DNA of 64,000 nucleotides from Lactifluus volemus (taxonomy: Eukaryota > Basidiomycota > Agaricomycetes > Russulales > Russulaceae), in NCBI GenBank assembly GCA_022376515.1, contig WTXI01000002.1:310001-374000 (forward strand), given 5' to 3'. A program made the position numbers and the translations under genes. Below the pieces are notes generated by a model. The model had not been told where the DNA came from, searched no databases, and saw only the letters and a program-made list of their open reading frames with translations. This document shows positions 46,578 through 57,930 of this stretch, in pieces; the first letter of the stretch is position 1, and each line of letters begins with the position of its first letter.

Positions 46578-48605
46578 GACTGGATTTAAATATAAAACCA
46601 GCCCGAGGTAGAGGTAGAGGTACAGTCGGGTGCGGAATCAGAAGAAGTAGAACGAGCCGCTCCCCCCCGCGTTGAGGCTGTTCCCTTTCCCTCTCTCTCA
46701 CCCCCACGGCTCGCCCTCGAGGCGATTATGTAAAAATCCCCACGATCATATCTATTTCCCCCCCTTTTATCCCTATCTTGGTTAGCTCGTCATCCTCATC
46801 CCTACTACCCCGCCTAACTTACTCTTTACTTTTTGATTTCAACTCGTGTTGACAGTGCCAGGGGGTCTGTTTATGGGTAATACTCGGATGGTGATACCAT
46901 TGCTGCCGCAACGCCTATGATTTCGCCGTGGTCTAGACCCGTCCGTGAATGCTCCAGAACTTGATCACAAACAAAATTTCCCCTTCCTCGCCGCGCAACG
47001 TCCATTCTCTACTACAAATTTCTTGTTCTCGACCACATATCCCGTACAACCATCAGCTTTAAATTAGGGCGCGACTGCACCTGGAGCCGTCGAGCTTGAT
47101 TTCCTCTGTCAACCGCCATAAAATCCTGGTCATGAGTTGTATTTCAGCGTTTTCTTTAAACCGACACGGAACCAACCATCACGGGCGCAAGGCACTGCGT
47201 CACATCCGATTCTCACAGTCGTATTAGATCTCGCCATGCGGCGGTGACGCAGACCTGTCGAATGCCCATATTTGAAAATCATACGTGACACCCCATAGTG
47301 TCGTGTGCGACAGAAGTTCAAATTTTTCTCATCCATTACCCCCACGCCCACGCAGGATTCGATACGCCCCTGATATAGTTTTCCCCACCCAGACAGAAGC
47401 ATCATCTTTGTCCCGTGGATAGGCGTATTGGTATCTATCTACATCGCTGAAGCGCTGGCAAGGGTCTAGAACGCTCTGCTATCGTACCACTATCTGCACC
47501 CTTGAGAATAGGGCTGCTTCCCAACTGCTTCTTCCTGTCGGGTCCCCGAAACAAGACCCCGAAGACCCCGTTACCCCACAGTGTGTCTGCCATAGGGCCT
47601 GAGGTATGAGTTGACTTACTGGAACCAACCTGGCTTCGAGAGGCTCACAATTGGAATACCCAAATGTTTACGATTCTTGCCCATGTAGCACTACGCCACT
47701 CATTTCCCGATCCCAAAAAGCGCTTGGTAGTTAACTTACCAAGAACGTACCGTACGTACAATACAGTACACCGACGCAATACTCTGTCAGGGCAGGGGAT
47801 TGACGTCGTAGAAATCCATGCAGAACATGAGCCCTGTGGCGTGCGGGGAAGAAGGGAGTTAGTACAAAAAACTACCGGAACGACCGGGGTTCTGGGGTAG
47901 CCCTCTTCAACCGGGCTCACAGGGTTTGCCAATCCCGTTCTATCACAAATACACATGCCATTTATGTACCGCAGCGTCAATGCAGTGTCACGCGCCCTCC
48001 TCCCTCTAGGCACGAGGTTGACATGGGTGCGCGCCATTACTGTGGACCACATGGCGTAGGGTAATCGTGTATCCTCACGTGAGGAAATCGTGATACCAGA
48101 TGTTTCATGATGATGCTCGGCAAAGCTGAAAGAGCCCTTAGCTATATGATACTTCTCGCGCTAAACCTGTTTAAGCGCAAGAGGCGTATGGTGTGGGTAG
48201 TACGCAACCAGAGCGCTCCGACCCCCCGTCAAGGTGCTACGTCTCCTACTCGCTGTCCCTTTACCTCCGTTTAGAGGATTCTCCAACGTCACTCAGATAG
48301 ACCGTGGTGTCGATCCTTCTCAGTTTGGACCCAGTCAGAGCCGCGAACCTTTATGTTCTCGCCTAAAGCTGGGTTGATCCTTTAGCACGAGGCTCCGCTC
48401 AATTTGTCCACGCCATGCGCCGGCGATGAAACGAATTAACGGCAAGTCCGTCCCCGCAAACAGTTAGAATCAGATCATCGGACGACTCCGGAGTTTCTGC
48501 GGGAAAGTGAGAGTTTGCAAAAGGGAAACGAGCCGAATAAAGAGGTAATTCTATTGCATTTGCGCGCGTGCGACACACGGATTTTACAAGTATCATTCGA
48601 TCCTC
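46578..48605. other. SKN7 upstream region and spacer
   Basis: The SKN7 leader side is rich in pyrimidine runs (46660-46760). No further gene was recognised; frames at 47130-47405 and 47645-48052 have no motifs. Confidence 0.45.
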
Positions 48606-48970
48606 TTAATGATGCTCCTCCTTTGCGATTTGTTCCGCGTAGGGGTTGCGCGGGTCATTGCGGAAACTTTCGGCTAAAAAGAAAGGGAGGGAGGGAACGT
48701 GTGAATGTGAGCTAGCGGGTCTATTCTTTCTTTTTTTTTTGCAGATGGGAAGCAATACGTACAGCGAACTCCCATATCCTGCGCCTTGGAAACGAGATAG
48801 TAGGTGATACCGCTAGCGGCGAAGAAAGGCCACAACGGCCGGAAAACCTAGACCCATCGACAGCGTGAGTGGACAGAAATCCGAATCGAATAATGAAGGG
48901 CGTAGTGAATGGGGCAGCCCTCGAGAAAACGTACGGGTGTAGGCCACTTGCGGAGACCGAAAAATGCCAT
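48606..48970 (-). CDS. ATP18: ATP synthase subunit i/j
   Basis: A very short gene of three exons (48970-48935, 48847-48763, 48673-48606), 189 nt, giving 62 residues, as in yeast Atp18 (59). Exon 1 codes MAFFGLRKWPTP. Exon 2 codes VFRPLWPFFAASGITYYLVS (membrane span) and KAQDMGVR. Exon 3 codes ESFRNDPRNPYAEQIAKEEH. The PLWPFF and NDPRNPYA blocks are diagnostic. The protein is part of the membrane Fo sector of the mitochondrial F1Fo ATP synthase. The gene is easy to miss because no exon exceeds 85 nt. It is head to head with VPS11, 140 bp between start codons. Confidence 0.93.
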
Positions 48971-49110
48971 GAGTTTATCGACGGGGGATGTTGTTTGTGA
49001 TTGCGTTCAAGACGGGGTGACGGAGCTCAACGAGACTTGTGGGAATTTTTGTCGGTTGGTGAGCGGCTAAAACCGGACCGCAGCATCAAAGTCGGTGCAA
49101 TTGGACCGTC
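48971..49110. promoter_or_regulatory. Shared ATP18/VPS11 promoter
   Basis: 140 bp between two divergent start codons must hold both promoters and leaders. No TATA box is visible, fitting TATA-less housekeeping expression. Confidence 0.7.
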
Positions 49111-52100
49111 ATGCTTCCGCCCTCAACGCCTTCCAAAACGACGGCAGCAGCCTCGTCGACCGCTTTTGCGCCGGGCGTAAGTGCGACTGACTACTTTGAT
49201 AAGTTCTCTCTGATAAACTTTTTGCAGTGGAGACAATTCCCGTTCTTTGATGTCGTGCCTATCAAAGATGCACACGATCTCGCGGAGAGCCCACATATCT
49301 TGCGAGCAGCGAGCTCAATCTCTACCGTCGCATCTTCAGCTTATGGGTTAATTGTCGCGGATATGCACGGGAGCGTTCATGTTCTCAGCAAAGAATTTGA
49401 GCCCATCTCAAGCTGGGTTGCGCACATTGGCGGGCGCGTAACACACATGGTAGAGAGACGCGGGTACCTTGTGACGCTCGGTGTCGGTGTTCTACTTGTT
49501 ACTCCTCCGTGCTTATCCAGATGACACTGACCTCGACAATATAGGAAGAAGACGGCGTCCGTTATCCCCTTCTCAAAATATGGCATTTAGAGAAGACAGA
49601 CAAGAATGGCACGCCTACGTTATTACGCTCCATCAAAGTGCAGACGAGCAATCGGCCACATCCGGTGTGTACACTCTTCTAGACCTTTCCTTCTTTTTCT
49701 TCCCATCTATTGCGTTCTCATTCCATTTTTAACAGGTCACTTCCATTGCCCTCTCTGCCGGCCTAGCGTTCCTCGCCATTGGGCTCGGTGACGGAGCTGT
49801 CATTCTTTATCGACACCTAGACCAGTCCGTCCTCTCAGGCTCCGCATCGCTCACCGCCATCCCGAAACACCGTACCGTGCACGAGTCTCCTACAGAGCCC
49901 GTCACAGCCCTTGGCTTCCGCGAGCCCACGGACGAGACACCAGCCACGTATCTTTTCATCGCGACTACGAATCGCGTGTTGGTGTACCAGACAACTGGCC
50001 GCGGAAGTGGAGGTGTAGCGAGCGAGGTACACGAGGCCGGAGCCGCGCTGGGGTGTGCCGTCATGGACTGGAAGGCACATGATATGGTCATCGCTTGTGA
50101 CGAAGCTATCTACATCTGCGGCGCGGAGAACCGAGGATCATCTTATGCATATGAAGGTGCATTGCGTGCTCGTTCTCCCGATGTGTGGGCTGAACACTAT
50201 CTTCAGGCCCAAAAACCTCTGTGCACACTCATCTGAACTATCTCGTCATCGTCTCGCCGCCACTTACCGCGAACGCGGCGTCTGCCTCTGCGACGATTCG
50301 GAACTTTGCTGCACGGAACTTGGGTGTGAACGGCACCGAGGTTACCAAAGTCACCGTTTTCGACCTGGAGAACAAGTTTGTAGCGCATAGTGAGCCATTT
50401 ACGGAGGGCGTACGAGAGGTGTTCTCGCAATGGGGCAACATATACGTTCTATCCAACGAAGGAAACCTGTCGTGTCTCCAGGAGAAACCGACCAGTACAA
50501 AACTGGAAATGCTTTATCGAAGAGGATACTATGTCTTGGCGTTGGATGTCGCGAAAACTCAGCAGATGGGCAAGGAAAGTGTAGCTGACATCCATCGGCA
50601 GTATGGAGACTATTTGTATGCCAAGCCGGACTACGACGCTGCCATGCAGCAGTATCTTCAAACGATCGGCTACGTACAACCCAGCTACGTCATCCGCAAG
50701 GTATCGTCTGTGGAATTGGCTCTCCTTTTTTTTTCAAGGACCTGATTTGTGAGAAAGTTTTTAGATGCACAACGTATTCACAACCTTGTGACATATTTGC
50801 AAGAATTGCACTCGCTTGGAGTAGCCAACTCGGATCACACCACACTCCTGCTCAACACCTACACGAAGCTTAAAGACGCTGCGCGGCTCGACAGTTTTAT
50901 AAAGACTGAACCAAGTATGGAAATAGCGCTGAGAGCGGTACCGACGAGCTACCATTCGATCTCGAAACGGCAATCCGCGTGTGCCGCCAAGCCGGATACT
51001 TTGAGCACGCAGCTTACCTTGCCAAGAGATGGTCACGACACGAGGACTATCTCCGCATCCAGATCGAGGACACGGCCAATTTCAATGACGCTTTGGCCTA
51101 TCTGCGGAATTTAGGTCCCGAGGCAGTAAGTAGAACATCTTTTTCCGTCAAATTCCCTTCAAAAATGCCGTTTTCTAGACAGAACATAGTCTCGCACGAT
51201 ACGGTCGCGCTTTGGTAGCTGCTTTACCCGATCAGACCACTCAATTACTTATCGAGATCTGCACCGGTGGTACTGACCCACTTAACTCCGATTCGGATAC
51301 GCTACCGACACCTTCCAAGCCTACCGCCGCCGGTTCTTACCTATCTTACTTGGCCCTCCGCGGTCCTGCCACTGCCTCCGCCCCAGCACCCCCCTCGCCC
51401 GTCTCTGCCTCAGACCCACCTGTACCTTCCTCTGCTTCTTCCCGGACAGCTCGCCAAAGTGACCGCGGTGGCACTCGTCGCGAACCAACGATAGAAGGCT
51501 CCCGTGCACCCTCTCCCCCATCTACCGTGCGCGCAGTGCCGCCTCCAGTCAAGCGCCCTTCCCCACGATTGTACTTTGCAAACTTTATCGGTCATCGCGA
51601 TCATCTCGTCGTCTTCCTCGAAGCCGTCGCGCTCCGGCGTTGGGGCCAAAGCCTCGACGGACCGACGAGGGATAATAGCGTGTCGAGTAGTCTGGGGGGC
51701 GAAACGAGCACGAGCGTCATCGAAGATAATGGAGGAGAGGAGCGGCGGCGGACCAACAGGCCGTCTGGAACACCCTCCTCGAACTCTACCTCACCCTCGC
51801 CTCTGCAGCTGGTGACGGCGCGCGTGCCGAAGCGCTGCGCGACAAGGCGTTGCAACTCTTACGTGCGGCCGAACGCCTGCCGTACGATCCAACGCACGCG
51901 TTGATCCTCTGCGCTGCACGGTCGTTCACACCGGGGCTCGTCTTTCTCTGGGAACGTCTCGGCATGCACGAAGACGTCCTACGATTCTGGATGGATCAAG
52001 ACAGGCGCGGGTCTGCAGGTGCGGGTGTGGAGGTCATGCGATGTTTAGCACAGTACGGCGATGCCACGCCGCAGCTGTACAAACTCGCGCTACGATTCTT

Positions 52101-52801
52101 CACGTCTTCACCGGAACTCATGACGAGACATACGCAAGACCTCGCCGAGGTGCTACGCGTTATAGAGGAGAGAGCGATCATGCCTCCGCTCGTGGTCGTA
52201 CAGGTCCTCAGTCGGAACGAGGTGCTAGTGTTGGGTTAGTGAAGGATTGGTTGCTCGCGCGCATACGAACTGCACACGAGCAAGTGCATACGGTGTGGTC
52301 GCTTTTTATTTTATTTTTTTTGAACGAAGACGACGAACCCTTTTGCGTGTTCAGGACGAACAGTTGACAGCGTCGTATCTAGACGAGACAGCCAAGAAAC
52401 TCAAGCAAGTCGAGGAACTCTCCGATCCGGACCATCCACGGCTATTCCACGCCACGCAATGCTCGCAGTGCGCAGGACCTCTGGACCTCCCGAGCATTCA
52501 CTTTATGTGTAATCACAGCTACCACCAGCGGTTCGTCATCCTTTTTCCATACCTACAACTTTTTTTTTGGCTTACGGGTTTTGTCAACCATAATAGATGC
52601 CTAGGCGATCATGATACGGAATGCCCGCTCTGCGTGAGAGCGCACGGCGTCATACAGGAAATCCGTCGCAATAACGAACGGCTCGCAGACCAGCATGACC
52701 TATTTTTGGCGGACGTCAAGGAGCACGGGTTCCGTGCTGTCGCCGCTGCGTTCGGACGAGGCGTTTTGAACAGGCCAAGAATAGGGGACGTGGCGACATG
52801 A
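49111..52801 (+). CDS. VPS11: VPS11, HOPS/CORVET core subunit with RING-H2 (three frame breaks)
   Basis: A multi-exon gene from ATG 49111 (MLPPSTPSKTTAAASS). The N-terminal beta-propeller part includes WRQFPFFDVVPIKD, LLKIWHLEK and AFLAIGLGDGAVILYRH. The clathrin-repeat part includes ADIHRQYGDYLYAKPDYDAA, AIRVCRQAGYFEHAAYLAKR and YDPTHALILCAARSFTPGLV. The C-terminal RING-H2 has CSQCAGPLDLPS, FMCNHSYHQRC and CPLC. Vps11 tethers membranes for fusion at endosome and vacuole as part of HOPS and CORVET. The conserved frame loses one base at about 50920-50927, 51726-51750 and 52219-52226; elsewhere joins are normal. As Vps11 is a core trafficking protein, assembly errors are more likely than true loss. 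It converges with RPN7. Confidence 0.92.
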
Positions 52802-52943
52802 ATCCACTCCTTACCTTACTTTGTATCCATACCCCTCGGGCACAGGTTATGCCAGCTTTTCCGAGACGCTTCGTGCCAATACACATGGAAGAGAGGGAAA
52901 ATGCGTGGGATATGATACATCGCACTGTGTTACACCTGGCTGA

Positions 52944-54349
52944 CTAATATAGCACCTTGCTCAGCCGCTGAATACTGTTAAGCAACACATCACCCTTGCG
53001 AATCACCGTCTCCGTTTGTGCATTCTTGAGCGCGGGCCTGTTCGTTTCAACAATTCCGCGTACGCGGTCGATGGTGGCGTGCAGCCGCCCGGAAGCAATA
53101 AACCGCGATAGCTCGCTAGCAAACGATGGTCAATCAGCCACAAAAGAGGAGGGCAACAAAGGGGACGCACTTGTCGACAAAGTCAACGGTAACACCAAAA
53201 GCGTGTGCGAGTGAGTCCAGTGTGAGTGAGGAGTATGATTGCAATAGCTGTGCGTAGGCAAGTATGCGCATCTCGCGGACATAGAAACGGGCGTGAGGTG
53301 CTAGGAGGCGTGAAGGGAGCAAGTGGGTTTGTTCGAGCGTTGCTAGAATCGCGTTCATGATGTCAGGGCGCAAAAGACAAATTTGACGTTAGAAACGAGA
53401 TGGCCCACCGAGAGCGACGAAGAATTTGTCGTAGTGACAGTCATAAAGGTTCTTGGTAGTGTCTGCAAGCGTTGGGAGCTCTGGCAGGGCACTGATGACC
53501 TCTGGTGCGCTGATGATCTGAAAATACGCTTTTCAGCTTGACACCTTAAACTGCTTTTTTTTTGAAACGAACCTTCTTTTTGAGGTCGACGCGGTTCAAT
53601 GTGAGCGTCCCAGAAATGACGGTGAGAGATACAAAGTCATTGTAAGATAGCAATTCAGTGGCAGTGAATGTCGAGAGTGCGTCGATGAGGAGAGCGCTCG
53701 CTGGTTTGAATTGACGGATGGAGAGAAGGTGAAGGCCACGGTAGACTTTGAGACGATTGCGACGGTCCCAGTCACCGCCCTTCTCGACAAACTCGTCTGC
53801 TTTCGTAAGATTCGTAGAGATGAGCTGGTTGTCGCCAAAGAAGAAGCCGATGCGGACGAGTGTGAGAACGATGTCAATCCGTGAACCTAGACCAGCCGTC
53901 TTTTCGAGGGCAAGCTGCTGAGCCTCGATCGCTTTTTCCTGAAAAAAAAGGTTTCGAAAAAATAAGTTTTGGGTTGAGGGGGGGGGAACGACAATAAGAA
54001 CTGGGTGCACCTTCTCTCCGATGCGGGTGAGGTAGCTCGCTTTTGCGCGCAACGCGTCAGCGATATCGCTCTCACCCTCCGTCTCCTCCGCCTCCTTGAG
54101 CAATTTATCTAACCTTTCTAGTTCTGCCGAATTCTCCTTTTCTAATTTGTCAAGGAGAGCCTGATCCAGTGGAAGGACGTTCGCCGCAACGACCAGACGA
54201 TAATACGGCGCCATCTGGTCGGCTTTGATACCCTGGAGCAAGGCAGCGCGAGCCCTATCGTGGAGATGGGAAAGAGATAGCTGTTGAAGTACAAAGCATT
54301 CTTGTGGTAATGCAAGGTTGGGTATCGGAAGAACGTTCTCCTCTGCCAT
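52944..54349 (-). CDS. RPN7: 26S proteasome regulatory subunit RPN7 (PSMD6)
   Basis: Five exons (54349-54011, 53938-53573, 53517-53409, 53342-53171, 53115-52944) total 1158 nt, giving 385 residues, close to human PSMD6. The chain starts [19 protein letters not shown] and carries the helical repeat ([39 protein letters not shown]). The PCI domain contains [56 protein letters not shown] and the end IQRLSKVLY. Rpn7 is a lid subunit of the 19S regulatory particle. Start at 54349: the upstream in-frame codon at 54370 is TTG. It is divergent from RPN6. Confidence 0.95.
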
Positions 54350-54498
54350 CGCCGCTGGTAACTTATACAATCTCTCAAGGGAAGCGCGTCGACGCGTAAT
54401 TGGAATAGACCCTAACCCTAACCCGAGGTCGATGTTGGGTGAAAAGGATACGCGTCAGCTTTCTTGTAAAAGTTAATCGCGTCCCTTCAACTTCAAAT
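54350..54498. promoter_or_regulatory. Shared RPN7/RPN6 promoter with telobox and CG palindrome
   Basis: 149 bp between the divergent start codons. It contains CCCTAACCCTAACCC (54410-54424), two and a half telomere repeats, and the 12-bp palindrome CGCGTCGACGCG (54385-54396). The yeast proteasome element GGTGGCAAA is absent on both strands. Confidence 0.8.
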
Positions 54499-56212
54499 AT
54501 GTCCTCCACAACCGATTTGCTTGCAAAGGCAGAAGCCCTCAAAACTGACAACCCAAAAGGACGAGAAGATATCTATAAACAGATCCTCGAAACGTCAAAA
54601 TCAACTGTAGATCCAGACGGGCTTAGGGATCAAGAAACCGCCTTGGTTAAGCTCGGAGAGTTATACAGGGACCAAAAGTGAGTACGCAGTGCGCACGGCG
54701 TATTTTTATTTCTGAATTTTATATTCTTAAAGAAATCCTCAAGGGCTCGCAGAAGTTGTCACACTTTCGCGTTCCTTCCTGTCCTCTACGGCGAAGGCAA
54801 AGACAGCTAAACTCAGTGCGGTATTTTTTTCAAGTCAGCCATAGGTTTGTTATGCTGACACTCCGTTCCAATTCAGTCCGCAATCTGCTTTCGTTTTTCA
54901 ATGGTATTCCCAATAGCCAACAAACTCAGATCACTGTCCTCAATGACAACATCGAATGGGCAAAGCGCGAGAAGCGCATATTTCTAAAGCAAAGTTTAGA
55001 AACTAGGCTCATTAGCTTGTACGTACATCGTTTGTCGCTTTCAGCTGCGGCTCATTGCCCATTTGCGATTTTTGTTGAAGACAATTGGAGACTCAGCAAC
55101 ACAAACCCGCCCTCGCACTGATTGAGACCCTCTTAACGGAGTTGCGGAGGTTGGACGATAAAATGATCCTTACCGAGGTCCATCTCCTGGAATCACGCGT
55201 CTACCGAGGAATTGGCAACCTCGCCAAAGCCAAGGCAGGTACCTCCCCATCACTTAGTCACATGACCTAAGGATCAAGCTCAGTCTTCCCTAACGTCGGC
55301 ACGCACTGCTGCCAACTCGATATACTGCCCACCCCAACTACAAGCAGCCCTAGACTTACAATCAGGAGTCCTTCACGCTGAAGACAAGGATTACACGACG
55401 GCTTATTCTTATTTTTACGAGACATTCGAGAACCTAAGTTCTCAGGACGATCCGTCGGCACTTGGCGCACTCAAATACATGCTCTTGTGTAAGGTGATGC
55501 TGAACCTGGTACGTCTCGTCTTTCATACTTATCTGTATTTGGACATGGTTATACTGTTATGTTAGCCAGAGGACGTAAACTCTCTCTTGTCGATTAAACT
55601 CGCTCTCAAATATGCGCAACTTCGCGAAGTCGAAAGCATGCGCGCTGTCGCACGTGCACATCAGACTCGTGACCTTGCAGCGTTCGAGCAAACGCTGCGC
55701 GACTACCGCGAAGAGCTGTCGTCGGACCCGACGATCCGCTCGCACCTCGCGGCGCTATATGACACGCTACTCGAGCAGAACCTGTTGCGCATCGTCGAGC
55801 CATATTCAGTCGTTGAGATTGAATATGTTGCGCAACAGGTCAGACAAGGACGGCAAGATGTTGAAGCAAAGTGCTCCTCTCCTCTCTCTCGCACCTGTCT
55901 TGTAGAGCTCACCTTAGTTCCCGGGATAGATTGTCTCAAATGATTTTGGATAAAGTGTTCCACGGGGTATTAGACCAGGGACGCGGATGCTTACTGGTAT
56001 TTGATGAGGCCGAAACAGACGTAAGTTGACGAAACAACTCGTTCGCAATTGGTTTCTCATGTCATCTTGGCAGGATACATACGGTGCTGGAATCGAGACA
56101 CTCGAAGAAGTAAGCAAGATCGTGGACTCGTTGTATGCCAAGGTACGTACATTTTAATTCACCTTTACTTTCATTGACACCTCGCGCGGGACAGTCGGTT
56201 AAGATAGCATAG
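54499..56212 (+). CDS. RPN6: 26S proteasome regulatory subunit RPN6 (PSMD11)
   Basis: Multi-exon gene from ATG 54499 ([20 protein letters not shown]). Conserved blocks in order: [124 protein letters not shown], then the PCI domain ([37 protein letters not shown]) and [21 protein letters not shown] last mini-exon (56195-56212) codes SVKIA and TAG. Rpn6 is the clamp subunit of the 19S lid that holds lid to 20S core. No frame break was seen. It shares a 149 bp promoter with RPN7, its partner in the lid. Confidence 0.95.
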
Positions 56213-56649
56213 CGTACACCGTCCATGCCCCATGTACTGTATACTCATATTTATCGAACACTTTATTCCCTTCATCGAAGGAGATAAATCTTTCTTTGAA
56301 GGAAGATGTCCAGCTTTCCCCCTCTTCCTACTAGTGGTCGTATGATGATGCTCAGCCTGCCTAAGTTTGCAAGGTATTATACTGCACCAGAACCATGATC
56401 TAGAATCTCAGTCTCGACTTTATATATGTGCTGGATAAGTCTGTTCCCTGGTACTACGCCCTCAGAGTCGTGCATGTTAAGAGGTTGTCCTCATCCGGGA
56501 TAACGGCCCGGCTCGATGTGTCAAGTCCAAGTCCAAATGGCCCACACCTCGATGGTTCCTGCCAATGCACCACTTCCACGCGCCTCTCTAGACTCGTCTA
56601 AACATCTATTCGTCAATGCCTTCTTAAAGTCTCTTAAATACGTGCGCGT
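56213..56649. other. Spacer between RPN6 and RMP1
   Basis: Holds the RPN6 terminator region and the RMP1 promoter. Nothing else was recognised. Confidence 0.5.
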
Positions 56650-57930
56650 ATGATTGATGCCCTCTACGCGCAACACGCCACAGAACTAGCGTTACTCGAG
56701 CGAATCTACTACATCAACAATAACCAGCATCGCCTCGCCATCTTCTGGCACCGCGTCGTCGAAGCGCGACGTTATTCCCGTCGTCTTACCTCGTTTGATG
56801 TACCTTTGCTTGTGTCTGGCTTCGCAAGTCTTTTTTCCATGGAGATACAATGTAAGTCAGTCACTTTTACCAGTTGGGTTTTGTGTTACATCAATTTCTC
56901 GAAGCACAAAACCACAAAAGGGCGCTTGGACACATTACCCACCCGCTTTCTATCTAAAATCATTCTGTTCACGCCTGCGCACCTGTACTATGTTGCTCGA
57001 CAAGGTACATCTCGCTCTACCCTTTGTAGTCTCTACAGAGCCGAGTTACCATCCGTTTGCAGACGTACGTTCGCATGCATGCAATTTACCAGTACGCATT
57101 GGCATTTTTAAAGTTCCTTACTCATACGTTGACTGTGATACACAGCGTGCTCACACTCACCATGCAAAATGGCGCGTTTCTGCATCTTGTGGTTACGCTG
57201 ACTGCGATTGTCGCACGTTTGGCCCATCTCTCCACGTCCCTACGTCGCGCACTATCTTCGCTACATGCAGATGCCTACATCTATTCGATAAGCTCTATGT
57301 AAGTGGCAAACAATCAGTAGTACATCAGATAAAAGCTGACGAAGCCGGGGTGTTTTTTTTTTTCGGTTTCAGCCGACCGAAGCTACGCACAGCTTGAGCT
57401 TAAGGCCCTGCCACCGCCACCACAACTAGAAGGGGGTGATACTGAAACGCCTAGCTTCTCTGCGGAGCTCACTAGACGAGCAGTGTCGGATGGTGACTTG
57501 GATGTGTCTGTCGATCTTGGTGAGGCAGTCGCCCGGGAACCCACACCCAGGTCGCGGCCAAAATCAAGATCTACATCCCCCATTCTACCGATTTCTTCTC
57601 CCTGGCGGGCGATACGACACCTATCTCTCCAATCGAATCACGACAACCAGGTGAGCCTGGCCGGCCTCTTTTTTTCTCTGTGCGCATTTGTCCCCATGTG
57701 TGCCCTGAGCGTCACGTACTTTTGCAGTCGCTACCGATCATACTTCCCTGACCCGTCGCCGCCATTACCGCCGCCATCACCCTTGAAAACTCGTCTCGTA
57801 AAGCTGTGATAGTGAAGAAACGCGCAGTTCCGCCTCCGAGCACACCCACAGCAACGGAGGACCAAAACGGAAAAAGCGTACCAAGACGGAAAAGGTTCAA
57901 CGGGATGAAATTGAAGACATTTTTTCGTAG
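56650..57930 (+). CDS. RMP1: RNase MRP protein subunit RMP1-like
   Basis: It starts MIDALYAQHATELALLERIY, with the diagnostic block YYINNNQHRLAIFWHRVVEARRYSRRL split here only for length. Later exons give KGAWTHYPPAFYL, CTMLLDK, TMQNGAFLHLVVTLTAIVAR and LAHLSTSLRRAL, AQLELKALPPPP, a Ser/Pro-rich linker with RSRPKSRSTSP, and a basic end (GPKRKKRTKTEKVQRDEIED then IFS and TAG at 57928). Rmp1 is specific to RNase MRP, which processes pre-rRNA and some mRNAs in the nucleolus. The exon joins around 56850-56905 are not resolved. One base appears lost at about 57851-57862, where the frame changes before the conserved basic tail. Confidence 0.75.

Noticed and set aside
25603..48370. Shared 14-mer GTTCTCGCCTAAAG at about 25604 and 48357
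   Set aside because: Matches of this length are expected by chance in 64 kb and flanks do not align.
53521..53575. Extra residues after LKKK in RPN7 exon 2
   Set aside because: This is intron read-through; the GTTCGT donor at 53572 gives the conserved join.
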